From positions 285 to 6,709 of the forward strand of contig DGHJ01000086.1 of NCBI GenBank assembly GCA_002392625.1: a stretch of 6,425 bases of DNA, read 5' to 3'. This document shows positions 1 to 6,030 of the stretch, piece after piece. How positions within the stretch are numbered: position 1 is the stretch's first letter; every line of letters begins with the position of its first letter. The notes under the pieces are model-generated. The model saw nothing but the letters and a program-made list of their open reading frames with translations. It was not told the DNA's origin and searched no databases. The DNA is from Oscillospiraceae bacterium UBA3851 (GTDB lineage Bacteria > Bacillota > Clostridia > Oscillospirales > Oscillospiraceae). The position numbers and the translations under genes were made by a program.

Positions 1-386
1 TCGATCTCGTGCTGGATGATCTGGGCGGGGAAGTCCGTAAACGTTTTCAGACGGACCTGCATGGCCTCGTTTTGATACCGCACTTTTATGGAACGATACC
101 GTTTTGCCTTCCGCACACCCGACAGAGACAGACAGCCCTCCTGGGCTTCGTACGGGCCGCTCATTTTCACGAGCTCCGGATTGAGCATCACCATGTACGC
201 GCCGCCGCTGTCAAAAGCAATGATGCGCCTGGCGACGCCGATCATGTTGGCGGCCATGCCGACGCAGCTGTCCTTATGGGCGATCAGCGTGTCCAGCAGG
301 TCCTTCGCCACGGACAGATCCTCCGCTGTGGCCGGCGCGGATTTCTGCGAAAGAAAGATGGGGTCCCTTACGATGGGTCGTTCCAT
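1..386 (-). CDS. def: Peptide deformylase family protein, C-terminus cut off by window edge
   Basis: Deformylases are metalloenzymes that remove the N-formyl group from nascent proteins. The visible 128 residues carry the family's three motifs in order: a motif I equivalent CVGMAANMIG (41-50), motif II EGCLS (83-87, Cys85 being the expected metal ligand), and the start of motif III, QHEID (125-129), where the window ends inside HExxH. The ATG at 386 is preceded by AGGAGA with a 7-nt spacer, and the N-terminus fits the family. The gene is 70 nt downstream of the NifX-FKBP gene on the same strand with no convincing terminator between, so it is probably the last visible gene of that operon. Motif I is atypical: the family consensus is GxGxAAxQ, but here the first Gly is Cys41 and the Gln is Met48. 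That Gln helps position the substrate carbonyl in active enzymes, so this may be a paralogue with altered or no deformylase activity. Family assignment is secure; activity is not. Confidence 0.88.
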   Translation of the reverse strand, partial: MERPIVRDPIFLSQKSAPATAEDLSVAKDLLDTLIAHKDSCVGMAANMIGVARRIIAFDSGGAYMVMLNPELVKMSGPYEAQEGCLSLSGVRKAKRYRSIKVRYQNEAMQVRLKTFTDFPAQIIQHEI

Positions 387-456
387 TTGTTTTTCTCCTG
401 TTTGGAAGTTGACATAACTCGGAATCCGGACTTTTCCGCTGCGCCCGGATCGTCCT

Positions 457-1314
457 TTATGCCTCCGTGGTCTCCACCAGCTCAATGGTGAAGTTCAGCT
501 CTTTGCCGGCCATCTCGTGGTTGGCGTCAAAGGTGACCGTCGTTTCATCCTTGGCCACGACCCTGGCCGAGAAGGGCTGCCCGTAGATATTCTGCAGATA
601 GACCTCCTCACCGACGGAGAGCGCCTCGGATCCCGGAACGGCGGCGATCTCCACTGTGAAGACGGCGTTGGGATCGATCTCTCCGTAAGCCTCCGACGGC
701 AGCAGGTGGATCTGGACGGTCTCGCCCACCGCCATGTTGGCCACCGCCGCGTCAAAGCCGGGAATCATCATGCCGGTGCCGCAGATGAAATCCAGCGTCT
801 CCCCCCGGTCATAGGAGGAGTCGAACTGCGTGCCGTCGTTGAAGGTGCCGCGGTAGTGGACTCGGCACTTCTTGCCGGCGTTTCTGCCCTCCACGGTAAA
901 CCGGGGCCGGCAGTCCTGGCAGCCGCCGCTGTGGCAGTCGCCCTCGTGGCAGCCGTGATCGCCACAGGCGTGCTCCTCGCCGTGGTGATGGTCGCAATTC
1001 ACCCCGGAGCTGACCAGCTGGCCCCGTAGGTAGGCGTCCACCGCCTGATCGGCGCTGCCGGATGCGCCGGAGCAGAGTGCAATGCCGCGCTCCGCCAGGG
1101 CGGTCTGCGCGCCGCCGCCGATGCCGCCGCAGATCAGCATGTCGATCTTCCGGTCGGCCAGCAGGGAGGCCAGAGCGCCGTGCCCGCTGCCGTTGGCGTC
1201 AATGATCTCGGAGGAGATCACCTGACCGTTTTCCACGTCGTAGATCTTGAACGTCTCGGTGTGGCCGAAGTGCTGGAAAACCTCACCGTTTTCATACGTG
1301 ACTGCAATTCGCAT
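457..1314 (-). CDS. NifX-like domain / Cys-His-rich linker / SlyD-type FKBP prolyl isomerase fusion
   Basis: This 285-residue protein has three parts. Residues 1-100 resemble the dinitrogenase iron-molybdenum cofactor (NifX/NifB C-terminal, MTH1175-like) fold: an MRIAVT start, FGHTETFKIYDVENG (16-30) and ICGGIGGGAQ (61-70). Residues 107-135 form a linker with 6 Cys and 7 His, a likely metal-binding stretch. Residues 147-285 are a SlyD-type FKBP: VHYRGTFNDGTQFDSSY (152-168), MIPGFDAA (183-190), PSEAYGE (206-212), an insert-in-flap chaperone region from about 215 to 265, and the closing strand NHEMAGKELNF (265-275). SlyD proteins isomerise prolyl bonds and often handle nickel through a His-rich C-terminal tail; here no such tail exists and the metal-rich stretch lies before the FKBP domain. 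The ATG at 1314 has AGGAGA 7 nt upstream and begins only 3 nt after the stop of the HD gene, implying translational coupling. A role in metal-dependent protein maturation is inference; the domain calls are firm. Confidence 0.9.
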   Translation of the reverse strand: MRIAVTYENGEVFQHFGHTETFKIYDVENGQVISSEIIDANGSGHGALASLLADRKIDMLICGGIGGGAQTALAERGIALCSGASGSADQAVDAYLRGQLVSSGVNCDHHHGEEHACGDHGCHEGDCHSGGCQDCRPRFTVEGRNAGKKCRVHYRGTFNDGTQFDSSYDRGETLDFICGTGMMIPGFDAAVANMAVGETVQIHLLPSEAYGEIDPNAVFTVEIAAVPGSEALSVGEEVYLQNIYGQPFSARVVAKDETTVTFDANHEMAGKELNFTIELVETTEA

Positions 1315-1317
1315 GAT

Positions 1318-1752
1318 TCATTCTCCTTGCATCAATATTTTCATGGCCTTCCGGTATTTTTCCACCCGTGCCAGGTCCTTTTCCGTTACCACCGTAAGCC
1401 GGGACAGATCGCTGTTGTGCCTTAGGTCGGCGAGCTTTACAGCCCTTGCGATTGGGTTGTTTTTCAGCCGCTCCACGTACGTCATGTACGGCACGGCCGG
1501 ATCGTGGGTCAGCAGGGCGAGAGCCTGCAGCACGGCGTCGGGAAAGCCCATGGCCCGCAGATCCTCCAGCGTGTAATCCGTGTCCTCCACCACGTCGTGG
1601 AGCAGGGCGGCGGTCACGGTCTCCTCGGTCTCCATCTGTTCAGCCAGATGAAACGGATGAAAAACATAGGGAAGGCCGCTCCTGTCGTACTGCCCCTGAT
1701 GGGCCTCATAGGCCAGCTTTGCGGCCCGATTCGTCATCTCTGTATAGATCAT
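1318..1752 (-). CDS. Small HD-domain phosphohydrolase, RelA/SpoT hydrolase-like
   Basis: The 144-residue protein is essentially one HD domain of the type found in the hydrolase half of RelA/SpoT and in small alarmone hydrolases. Visible signature residues are His18, the R24-S-G-L-P-Y segment leading to His32-Pro33, the catalytic pair HDVVEDT (52-58), and KLADLRHN (106-113) with Asp109 and Asn113. There is no synthetase, TGS or ACT domain, so it cannot be a full-length Rel. Family knowledge suggests metal-dependent (Mn) hydrolysis of (p)ppGpp or a related nucleotide in the cytoplasm; the actual substrate is not shown by the sequence. The start at 1752 is fixed by a perfect AGGAGG (1759-1764) with a 6-nt spacer, 15 nt after the stop of the NAD(P)HX epimerase. 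Its TGA lies 3 nt before the next start. It is therefore an internal operon gene. Confidence 0.88.
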   Translation of the reverse strand: MIYTEMTNRAAKLAYEAHQGQYDRSGLPYVFHPFHLAEQMETEETVTAALLHDVVEDTDYTLEDLRAMGFPDAVLQALALLTHDPAVPYMTYVERLKNNPIARAVKLADLRHNSDLSRLTVVTEKDLARVEKYRKAMKILMQGE

Positions 1753-1767
1753 GTACAGCCTCCTTGA

Positions 1768-2499
1768 CTACGCCGGCTCATACCCGGCGGTGTTGACCGT
1801 GTTCATGTCCAGCCAGGCGGGGGAGAGGAAACAGTTTGCCCGGTCCGCGCAGCTGTCGCTCCACTCCGATTCGGAGCAGATCCTGTTCTCCTCCCGGTCC
1901 AGCACGATGCCGATATCGGCGCACACCAGCCGGCCGATCCAGTTCCCGGCGTCCGGGGTAATTAGCCCGTTTTTGACAAATCCGACGGTCACGGTGAGGT
2001 CGGACCGCACCGCCGTCACCGCAAGACCCGTGTCGCCGTCCATACCGCTGTTGATATCCACGCTGACAACGAACGCGCCGCTGCCGTTGATCTCCCGGAT
2101 GGCCTGGGCGTAGCTCTGCCGCAAGGCGCCCTTGAAGCCGGTGCCGAGCAGACAGTCAACGATCACGTCACAGCCTGCAAAACAGCCGGATGTAAAGGGA
2201 ACCTCCTTCACACCAAGCGACGCCGCCTTTTCCGCGAAAAACGCGCCGTCCTCCGACCGCTTGTCGCTGAGTGCGACGATGCGGCTGTCGATGCCGTTTC
2301 GTTTCAGGATATAGGCCAGCGCGTAGCCGTCTCCGCCGTTGTTGCCGGAGCCGACGGCAATGTCGATACGGCCCGTCCATTTCGCGGCCAGATAGACGCC
2401 CATGGCAGCCCGGTACATGAGCGTGCGGCTGGGCACGTATTTCTCAATGGTCAGCCGGTCGCTCTCCCGCATATTGCTGACGGAGATGCAGTGTAACAT
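1768..2499 (-). CDS. nnrE: NAD(P)H-hydrate epimerase (YjeF N-terminal family)
   Basis: This enzyme interconverts the R and S forms of hydrated NADH and NADPH (NADHX/NADPHX), damaged cofactors that a partner ATP/ADP-dependent dehydratase then restores. The 243-residue protein shows the YjeF_N Rossmann-like motifs: LMYRAAMG near the N-terminus (27-34), the glycine-rich GSGNNGGDGYALA (50-62), DCLLGTGFKG (115-124, with the conserved Asp115), SVDINSGMDGDTG (146-158) and VGFVKNGL (172-179). Only the epimerase half is present; many bacteria fuse it to the dehydratase NnrD, which is not in this window. The last 40 or so residues are divergent. The ATG at 2499 follows GGGGGAG (2505-2511) and sits just below a strong promoter; an internal ATG at codon 10 lacks such a site and would cut the conserved N-terminus. 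It is the first gene of the operon running down to the deformylase-like gene. Confidence 0.92.
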   Translation of the reverse strand: MLHCISVSNMRESDRLTIEKYVPSRTLMYRAAMGVYLAAKWTGRIDIAVGSGNNGGDGYALAYILKRNGIDSRIVALSDKRSEDGAFFAEKAASLGVKEVPFTSGCFAGCDVIVDCLLGTGFKGALRQSYAQAIREINGSGAFVVSVDINSGMDGDTGLAVTAVRSDLTVTVGFVKNGLITPDAGNWIGRLVCADIGIVLDREENRICSESEWSDSCADRANCFLSPAWLDMNTVNTAGYEPA

Positions 2500-2519
2500 A
2501 GGCTCTCCCCCTTTTTCAC

Positions 2520-2548
2520 ATTATAACATAAGCAGAATGGGAAATGAA
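2520..2548 (-). promoter_or_regulatory. Sigma-A-type promoter with extended -10 driving the nnrE operon
   Basis: On the minus strand a perfect TATAAT (2525-2520) is preceded by TG at the extended -10 position (TGTTATAAT). A weak -35, TTCATT (2548-2543), lies 17 nt upstream; the extended -10 would compensate for it. Transcription would start near 2513, leaving a short leader of about 14 nt that includes the GGGGGAG ribosome binding site of nnrE. This matches the intergenic position between two gene blocks on the same strand. The motif is seen directly; promoter activity is inferred. Confidence 0.72.
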
Positions 2549-2574
2549 CCCCGGAAAAGCCAAATCATATACAG

Positions 2575-2659
2575 TTTTTATGGAAGTGCCTGCGCCAGAT
2601 GGCGCAGCAGAACAGATGGGGCTGCAGCGTTTTTTGCTGCGGCCCCGTGTCCATAAAAA
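2575..2659. repeat. Structured intergenic element: 10-bp outer inverted repeat enclosing two hairpins
   Basis: TTTTTATGGA (2575-2584) and TCCATAAAAA (2650-2659) are perfect inverted repeats. Between them lie hairpin A, CTGCGCCA (2590-2597) with TGGCGCAG (2600-2607), and hairpin B, GGGGCTGCAGC (2618-2628) with GCTGCGGCCCC (2636-2646) around a 7-nt T-rich loop. The result can be drawn as a three-way junction. It lies 38 nt past the kinase stop and upstream of the nnrE promoter, so it may act as transcription terminator or 3' end stabiliser for the acid sugar genes. However, no U-run directly follows either hairpin on the minus strand. In hairpin B the pair 2623/2641 is T-G on the plus strand (a G-U wobble in RNA) but A-C on the minus strand, so the fold is better in a plus-strand transcript. 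It could also be a dispersed palindromic repeat. Confidence 0.6.
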
Positions 2660-2696
2660 GGAATTCACTTTTTTGCGGATATGTCCCGCTCTTGCA

Positions 2697-4130
2697 TCAG
2701 TCAGCGGCGGTCAGGATCTCCACGGCCTCCCGAAGGGTCTGGGCGTCGCCCACGTTGCCGGGGAAGATCACGTAGGGGATGCCTGGGAACTTGCTCTCCG
2801 GCCCGGTCTGCCACACGGGGATGCCGGGGCGGATCTGGCCCAGCACGTTGGCCCGCTTCACGCCCAGGGCCTCGGTGCCCACGGTGCTGGAGGTGATGCC
2901 GCCCTTGGCGATGACGAAGGCGGGGGTGATATGCAGCCGGCCCACCAGGTCCTGCACGCCGCGGCTGATCTTCACGGAGCGCTGCAGGGCGCTCTCCGGC
3001 GTGTCGCCCGCCAGCGTCAGCAGCTTGCGGCGGGTGAAGCACACCGCCACTCTGCCGGCGCGGATGACCGCCTCCTCGGCGGCCACGCAGCGGTCCACCT
3101 CGGCGGAGAGGACCTCGTCACCCTCCAGCACCAGATCGCTGTTGAACTCGATGGGGGTCACGCAGGGCAGCGTCAGCAGCTCCTCCAGCTGCCGGGTGGT
3201 CTTGGCGGTATGGCTGCCCACCACCACGACGCCGCCGTTTTCCGAAGCGGTCTTCACCATGTCGGCGCGCCTGAGCAGGGGGATATCGCTGATGCCGCCC
3301 ATCACCTTCACCAGGCCGGCCGCCGTGCGGAACAGGAAGCGCTTACCCTTTGCCATGGCCCGGTACAGGGCCACAGCGAAGATCTTCACGTCGCAGTAGT
3401 CCACGGCGTTGACCACCACCTTGCCGAAGCCGCTGACCTGCTCCAGCCTGGCGGCAATGCCGTCATAGTCCAGGGTGCGCAGCTCCTCCAGGGAGATGCA
3501 CGTGACGCCTGCAGCGCGGTAGGCGCCTCCGGTCTTCTCCTCAATATAGGCGGGCAGGTCGGAATGGGTGTAGCCGAAGGTGCGGTCCCTGGCGAACTCC
3601 GTCTGTGCGGCGGACACCAGCTCGTCGCCGTAGCGGACGTAGTGGGTGTTGCCCACGGTGTAGCGGCCGCCCTCCTTGAAGAAGGGGCACAGGACCTCGC
3701 CGTCTACGGTCATGCCGTCGGCCTCCATGCCCTGGCGCAGCAGATCCGTCTCCAGGGGGAAGTGGCCCCGCAGGGTGGAGTCGCTGCGGCTCATGAAGAG
3801 GTACGGCACACCCGTCTCGCGGGACGCCAGGGCCGCGTTGGCGGCGATCTCACGGTGTACTGCGGTGGTCTCGTCCACGGTGAGGCCGCGGCTGTTGGTC
3901 AGAACGTAAAAAAGCTTGTTGTCCTCCCGCAGGCCCGCCTTGAGACTTTCCACGGACCAGTCGGTGTACACCGTCACGTCATGGACCGTCTGGACCCCGG
4001 TGGGGTCGTCATCCAGGACGATGAAATGGGTGGGGTCGGCCTCGATCTCCCGGCGGAGCAGGGCGTCCACCGCCTGCTCGTCTACAGGGGGATAGCTTGT
4101 CAGAACGGAGGCACGAATCGTCTCTTCCAC
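2697..4130 (-). CDS. Four-carbon acid sugar kinase family protein (DUF1537, OtnK/DtnK-like)
   Basis: DUF1537 kinases use ATP to phosphorylate acid sugars such as threonate, erythronate or 3-oxo-tetronate in catabolic pathways. The 477-residue length is close to the family norm. The N-terminal substrate-binding domain shows DDDPTGVQT (40-48), TNSRG (78-82) and SRSDSTLRGH (114-123). The C-terminal nucleotide-binding domain shows GSHT (305-308), AKGGITSSTVG (408-418) and a final segment with GPESKFPGIPYVIFPGNVGD (443-462). The start is GTG at 4130, 15 nt after the stop of the reductase gene; no in-frame ATG lies near it, and the protein reaches the first conserved motif only at residue 36, so the start is reasonable. 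As third gene of the aldolase-reductase-kinase set it probably phosphorylates the fragment made by its neighbours. The exact substrate, and therefore the name OtnK, DtnK or other, cannot be decided here. Confidence 0.9.
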   Translation of the reverse strand: MEETIRASVLTSYPPVDEQAVDALLRREIEADPTHFIVLDDDPTGVQTVHDVTVYTDWSVESLKAGLREDNKLFYVLTNSRGLTVDETTAVHREIAANAALASRETGVPYLFMSRSDSTLRGHFPLETDLLRQGMEADGMTVDGEVLCPFFKEGGRYTVGNTHYVRYGDELVSAAQTEFARDRTFGYTHSDLPAYIEEKTGGAYRAAGVTCISLEELRTLDYDGIAARLEQVSGFGKVVVNAVDYCDVKIFAVALYRAMAKGKRFLFRTAAGLVKVMGGISDIPLLRRADMVKTASENGGVVVVGSHTAKTTRQLEELLTLPCVTPIEFNSDLVLEGDEVLSAEVDRCVAAEEAVIRAGRVAVCFTRRKLLTLAGDTPESALQRSVKISRGVQDLVGRLHITPAFVIAKGGITSSTVGTEALGVKRANVLGQIRPGIPVWQTGPESKFPGIPYVIFPGNVGDAQTLREAVEILTAAD

Positions 4131-4138
4131 AGGCTCCG

Positions 4139-4144
4139 CCCCCT
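4139..4144 (-). promoter_or_regulatory. Ribosome binding site for the GTG-started kinase gene
   Basis: The minus strand reads AGGGGG at 4144-4139, giving an 8-nt spacer to the GTG at 4130. It begins directly at the reductase stop codon TGA (4148-4146), sharing its last A. A second GGAG (4137-4134) lies only 3 nt from the GTG, which is too close to be the better site. The arrangement supports GTG as start and translation coupled to the reductase gene. Confidence 0.6.
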
Positions 4145-4145
4145 C

Positions 4146-5045
4146 TCAGTCCGCCGCCTCGTCGCTCTTCACGACGACGCCCGCCAGCTGCTCAAAATAC
4201 TGGACGTAGCCGGCGTGGTCGTCCATGAAGTGACCGGACACCTTCAGCGCCTGCTGGATCTCGAAGAGCTGGGCGGTGAGGGGCAGGGGGACGTCCAGCT
4301 CGTGAGCGGTGGCCAGCACGTTTTTGATGTCCTTGTGGTTGACCTTGATGGTGCCGCCGGGCTTGAAATTCCGGGCACACATCATAGGAGCCTTGTTGTC
4401 CAGAACGGTGCTGCCGGCCAGACCGCCCCGGACGGCCTTGTAGACCTTCATGGGATCCACGCCGGCCTTGGCGGCCAGCACCAGCGCCTCGGACACGGCG
4501 GCGATATTCAGATTGACCATGATCTGGTTGGCCAGCTTCGTCACGGACCCGGCGCCGGGGCCGCCGATCAGCAGGGCGCTGGAGCCCATGCACCGAAAGG
4601 CGGGCAGCAGCTTGTCAAAGTCCGCCTGGTCGCCGCCGCACATGATGGCCAGTGTGCCGGCAATGGCGCCGGGCTCACCGCCGGAGACGGGAGCGTCCAC
4701 GAAGCCCACGCCCAGCTCGCGCAGCCGTTCGTAGCACAGGCGGGAGTCGCCGGGGGTGACACTGGACAGGTCGCACACCACCTGGCCCGGATGCAGATGG
4801 GCGGCCAGACCGTTGTCACCGAAGATCACGTCCTGCACGATGGCCGCCGTGGGCAGGATCATCATGATGCAGTCGCACCGCTCGGCGATGTCGGCATAGG
4901 TGCCGGAGGCGGCGCCCAGGGCCTCCAGCTCCGCCACGGCGGCGCTGTTCAGGTCCGTGACCGTCACGTCGCAGCCGCCCTTGAGCAGGTTCTTTGCCAT
5001 GGGCTTGCCCATGATGCCCAGGCCGATGAAACCGATTTTACACAT
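4146..5045 (-). CDS. 3-hydroxyisobutyrate dehydrogenase-family reductase, GarR-like (2-hydroxy-3-oxopropionate reductase)
   Basis: The 299-residue protein belongs to the beta-hydroxyacid dehydrogenases. An N-terminal Rossmann domain opens with GFIGLGIMGKPMAKNL (5-20). The substrate-binding motif is DAPVSGGEPGAIAGTLAIM (117-135), the catalytic lysine is Lys170 in GAGSVTKLANQ (165-175), and KDIKN (238-242) is the late family motif. The DAPVSGGE/GTLAIM wording is closest to tartronate semialdehyde reductases, which make D-glycerate; L-threonate dehydrogenase (LtnD) belongs to the same superfamily and is found beside DUF1537 kinases, so it is the main alternative. Asp31 at the end of the second beta strand suggests NAD(H) rather than NADP(H). 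The ATG at 5045 has a perfect AGGAGG (5055-5060) with a 9-nt spacer. It follows the aldolase gene by 54 nt and precedes the kinase by 15 nt, consistent with one operon. Confidence 0.9.
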   Translation of the reverse strand: MCKIGFIGLGIMGKPMAKNLLKGGCDVTVTDLNSAAVAELEALGAASGTYADIAERCDCIMMILPTAAIVQDVIFGDNGLAAHLHPGQVVCDLSSVTPGDSRLCYERLRELGVGFVDAPVSGGEPGAIAGTLAIMCGGDQADFDKLLPAFRCMGSSALLIGGPGAGSVTKLANQIMVNLNIAAVSEALVLAAKAGVDPMKVYKAVRGGLAGSTVLDNKAPMMCARNFKPGGTIKVNHKDIKNVLATAHELDVPLPLTAQLFEIQQALKVSGHFMDDHAGYVQYFEQLAGVVVKSDEAAD

Positions 5046-5099
5046 GGTCGTATTCCTCCTGATATGTCAGTTTGATGGGTTGTGGAAAGGGGACGGGGA

Positions 5100-6002
5100 T
5101 CATTTCTCCATGGCGGCGTAGGCCGCCAGCACATCGGCCAGCAGGCCGCGGACTGCGGCGAAGGCCCGGTCGTCGGACTCGTTGAAGGGGAAAATGGCGT
5201 TGGGGGCAATGTCCACACCCCGCACCACCATCAGCTTTTTGAACAGCAGCGAGCAGCTGGAGCCCATGTCGTAGATCGGCATCAGCCGGTGGAGCAGGCG
5301 GGCCAGAGCTATCACCCGGTCAAAGCGCTTTTCCCGCACGGAGCGGATCAGATCGCACCAGATGTCGGGTACGACGTTGGCAAGGCCGCCGATGGAGCCA
5401 CAGCCGCCGGCGGCGAGATTGTAGAGGAACTGGTCGTCGAAGCCGGAGTAGACCTGAAAGCCCGTGCCCTCCATAGCCCGGCAGACGCTGTTGGTGTGGC
5501 CCGGCTCATTGACGGTGTCCTTCATGCCCACGATGTTCCGGTTGGCCGACGCCAGGCGGCGCACCGTGTCGGCAGAAACAGAGTGGCCGCTGCGGGCCGG
5601 GTAGTTGTAGATATACATGTCGCCCTTCAGCTGCCGGGCCAGAGTGTCGTAATAGGTGAAGATGTGCTCCTGATCCAGGCCGTAGTAGTAGGGACCGATG
5701 ACCAGCGGCGCCCGGTAGCCCATGGCGTAGACGGCGTTTGACAGCTCCAGCGTGTCGTGGAAGTTGAGGCTGCCGGTGCCGGCGTACAGCGCCGTCCGGC
5801 CATTCACATAGTCGGCGTAGAATTGCAGGAAGTCCCGCTTTTCCGCCGCGGACAGTTCGGTGAACTCGCCGGTGGAGCCCAGCACCAGAATGCCGTCCAG
5901 CGGGTACCGGAGCAGAAAGTCGATGACCTTTTTGTTAGCCTCGTGGTCCGGCTTGCCGTTCCTGTCGAACACGGTCACCACGGGCACGATGATTTTCGGC
6001 AT
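5100..6002 (-). CDS. DapA/N-acetylneuraminate lyase-family class I aldolase
   Basis: Members are TIM-barrel lyases that form a Schiff base with pyruvate or a 2-keto acid and make or break a C-C bond, or dehydrate keto-deoxy acid sugars. The 300-residue protein has normal length. Visible landmarks are GSTGEF (42-47), the catalytic tyrosine Tyr132 in YNYPARSG (132-139), the Schiff-base lysine Lys161 in GMKDT (159-163), and YSGFDDQF (185-192) followed by a glycine-rich stretch. Arg137 occupies the position of the carboxylate-binding Arg of dihydrodipicolinate synthase, but the neighbours (acid sugar kinase, beta-hydroxyacid reductase, pyruvate:ferredoxin oxidoreductase) argue for a catabolic aldolase rather than lysine synthesis. 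The ATG at 6002 follows a perfect AGGAGG (6008-6013) with a short 5-nt spacer. The gene begins 28 nt after a 19-bp inverted repeat. The family is certain; the substrate is unknown. Confidence 0.9.
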   Translation of the reverse strand: MPKIIVPVVTVFDRNGKPDHEANKKVIDFLLRYPLDGILVLGSTGEFTELSAAEKRDFLQFYADYVNGRTALYAGTGSLNFHDTLELSNAVYAMGYRAPLVIGPYYYGLDQEHIFTYYDTLARQLKGDMYIYNYPARSGHSVSADTVRRLASANRNIVGMKDTVNEPGHTNSVCRAMEGTGFQVYSGFDDQFLYNLAAGGCGSIGGLANVVPDIWCDLIRSVREKRFDRVIALARLLHRLMPIYDMGSSCSLLFKKLMVVRGVDIAPNAIFPFNESDDRAFAAVRGLLADVLAAYAAMEK

Positions 6003-6030
6003 AGGAGCCTCCTTGATTTGTCGGATTGTG

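Noticed and set aside
424..450. Small inverted repeat ATCCGG/CCGGAT between the FKBP-fusion and deformylase-like genes
   Set aside because: Only 6 bp of stem with a 15-nt loop and no U-run follow, so it is not credible as a terminator and does not break the operon.
2470..2472. Alternative internal ATG start (codon 10) for nnrE
   Set aside because: It lacks a ribosome binding site and would remove conserved N-terminal residues, whereas the ATG at 2499 has GGGGGAG and a promoter directly upstream.
2655..2673. AAAAAG/CTTTTT hairpin next to the kinase stop
   Set aside because: The stem is 6 bp, almost all A-T, and overlaps the outer arm of the larger element; too weak to call as a terminator alone.
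2544..5075. A plus-strand open frame of 843 codons spanning the kinase and reductase genes
   Set aside because: It lies antisense to two genes with clear family motifs, its translation is rich in Gly, His, Ala and Val with no recognisable domain, and no good ribosome binding site precedes it. Long antisense frames are common opposite GC-rich coding DNA.
5046..5099. Possible promoter between aldolase and reductase genes
   Set aside because: The CTGACA-like hexamer on the minus strand has no -10 at proper spacing before the reductase start; the region only shows the AGGAGG ribosome binding site.
5082..5741. A plus-strand open frame of 219 codons opposite the aldolase gene
   Set aside because: It is antisense to the aldolase, whose catalytic residues are intact, and its composition is that of a GC-rich shadow frame.
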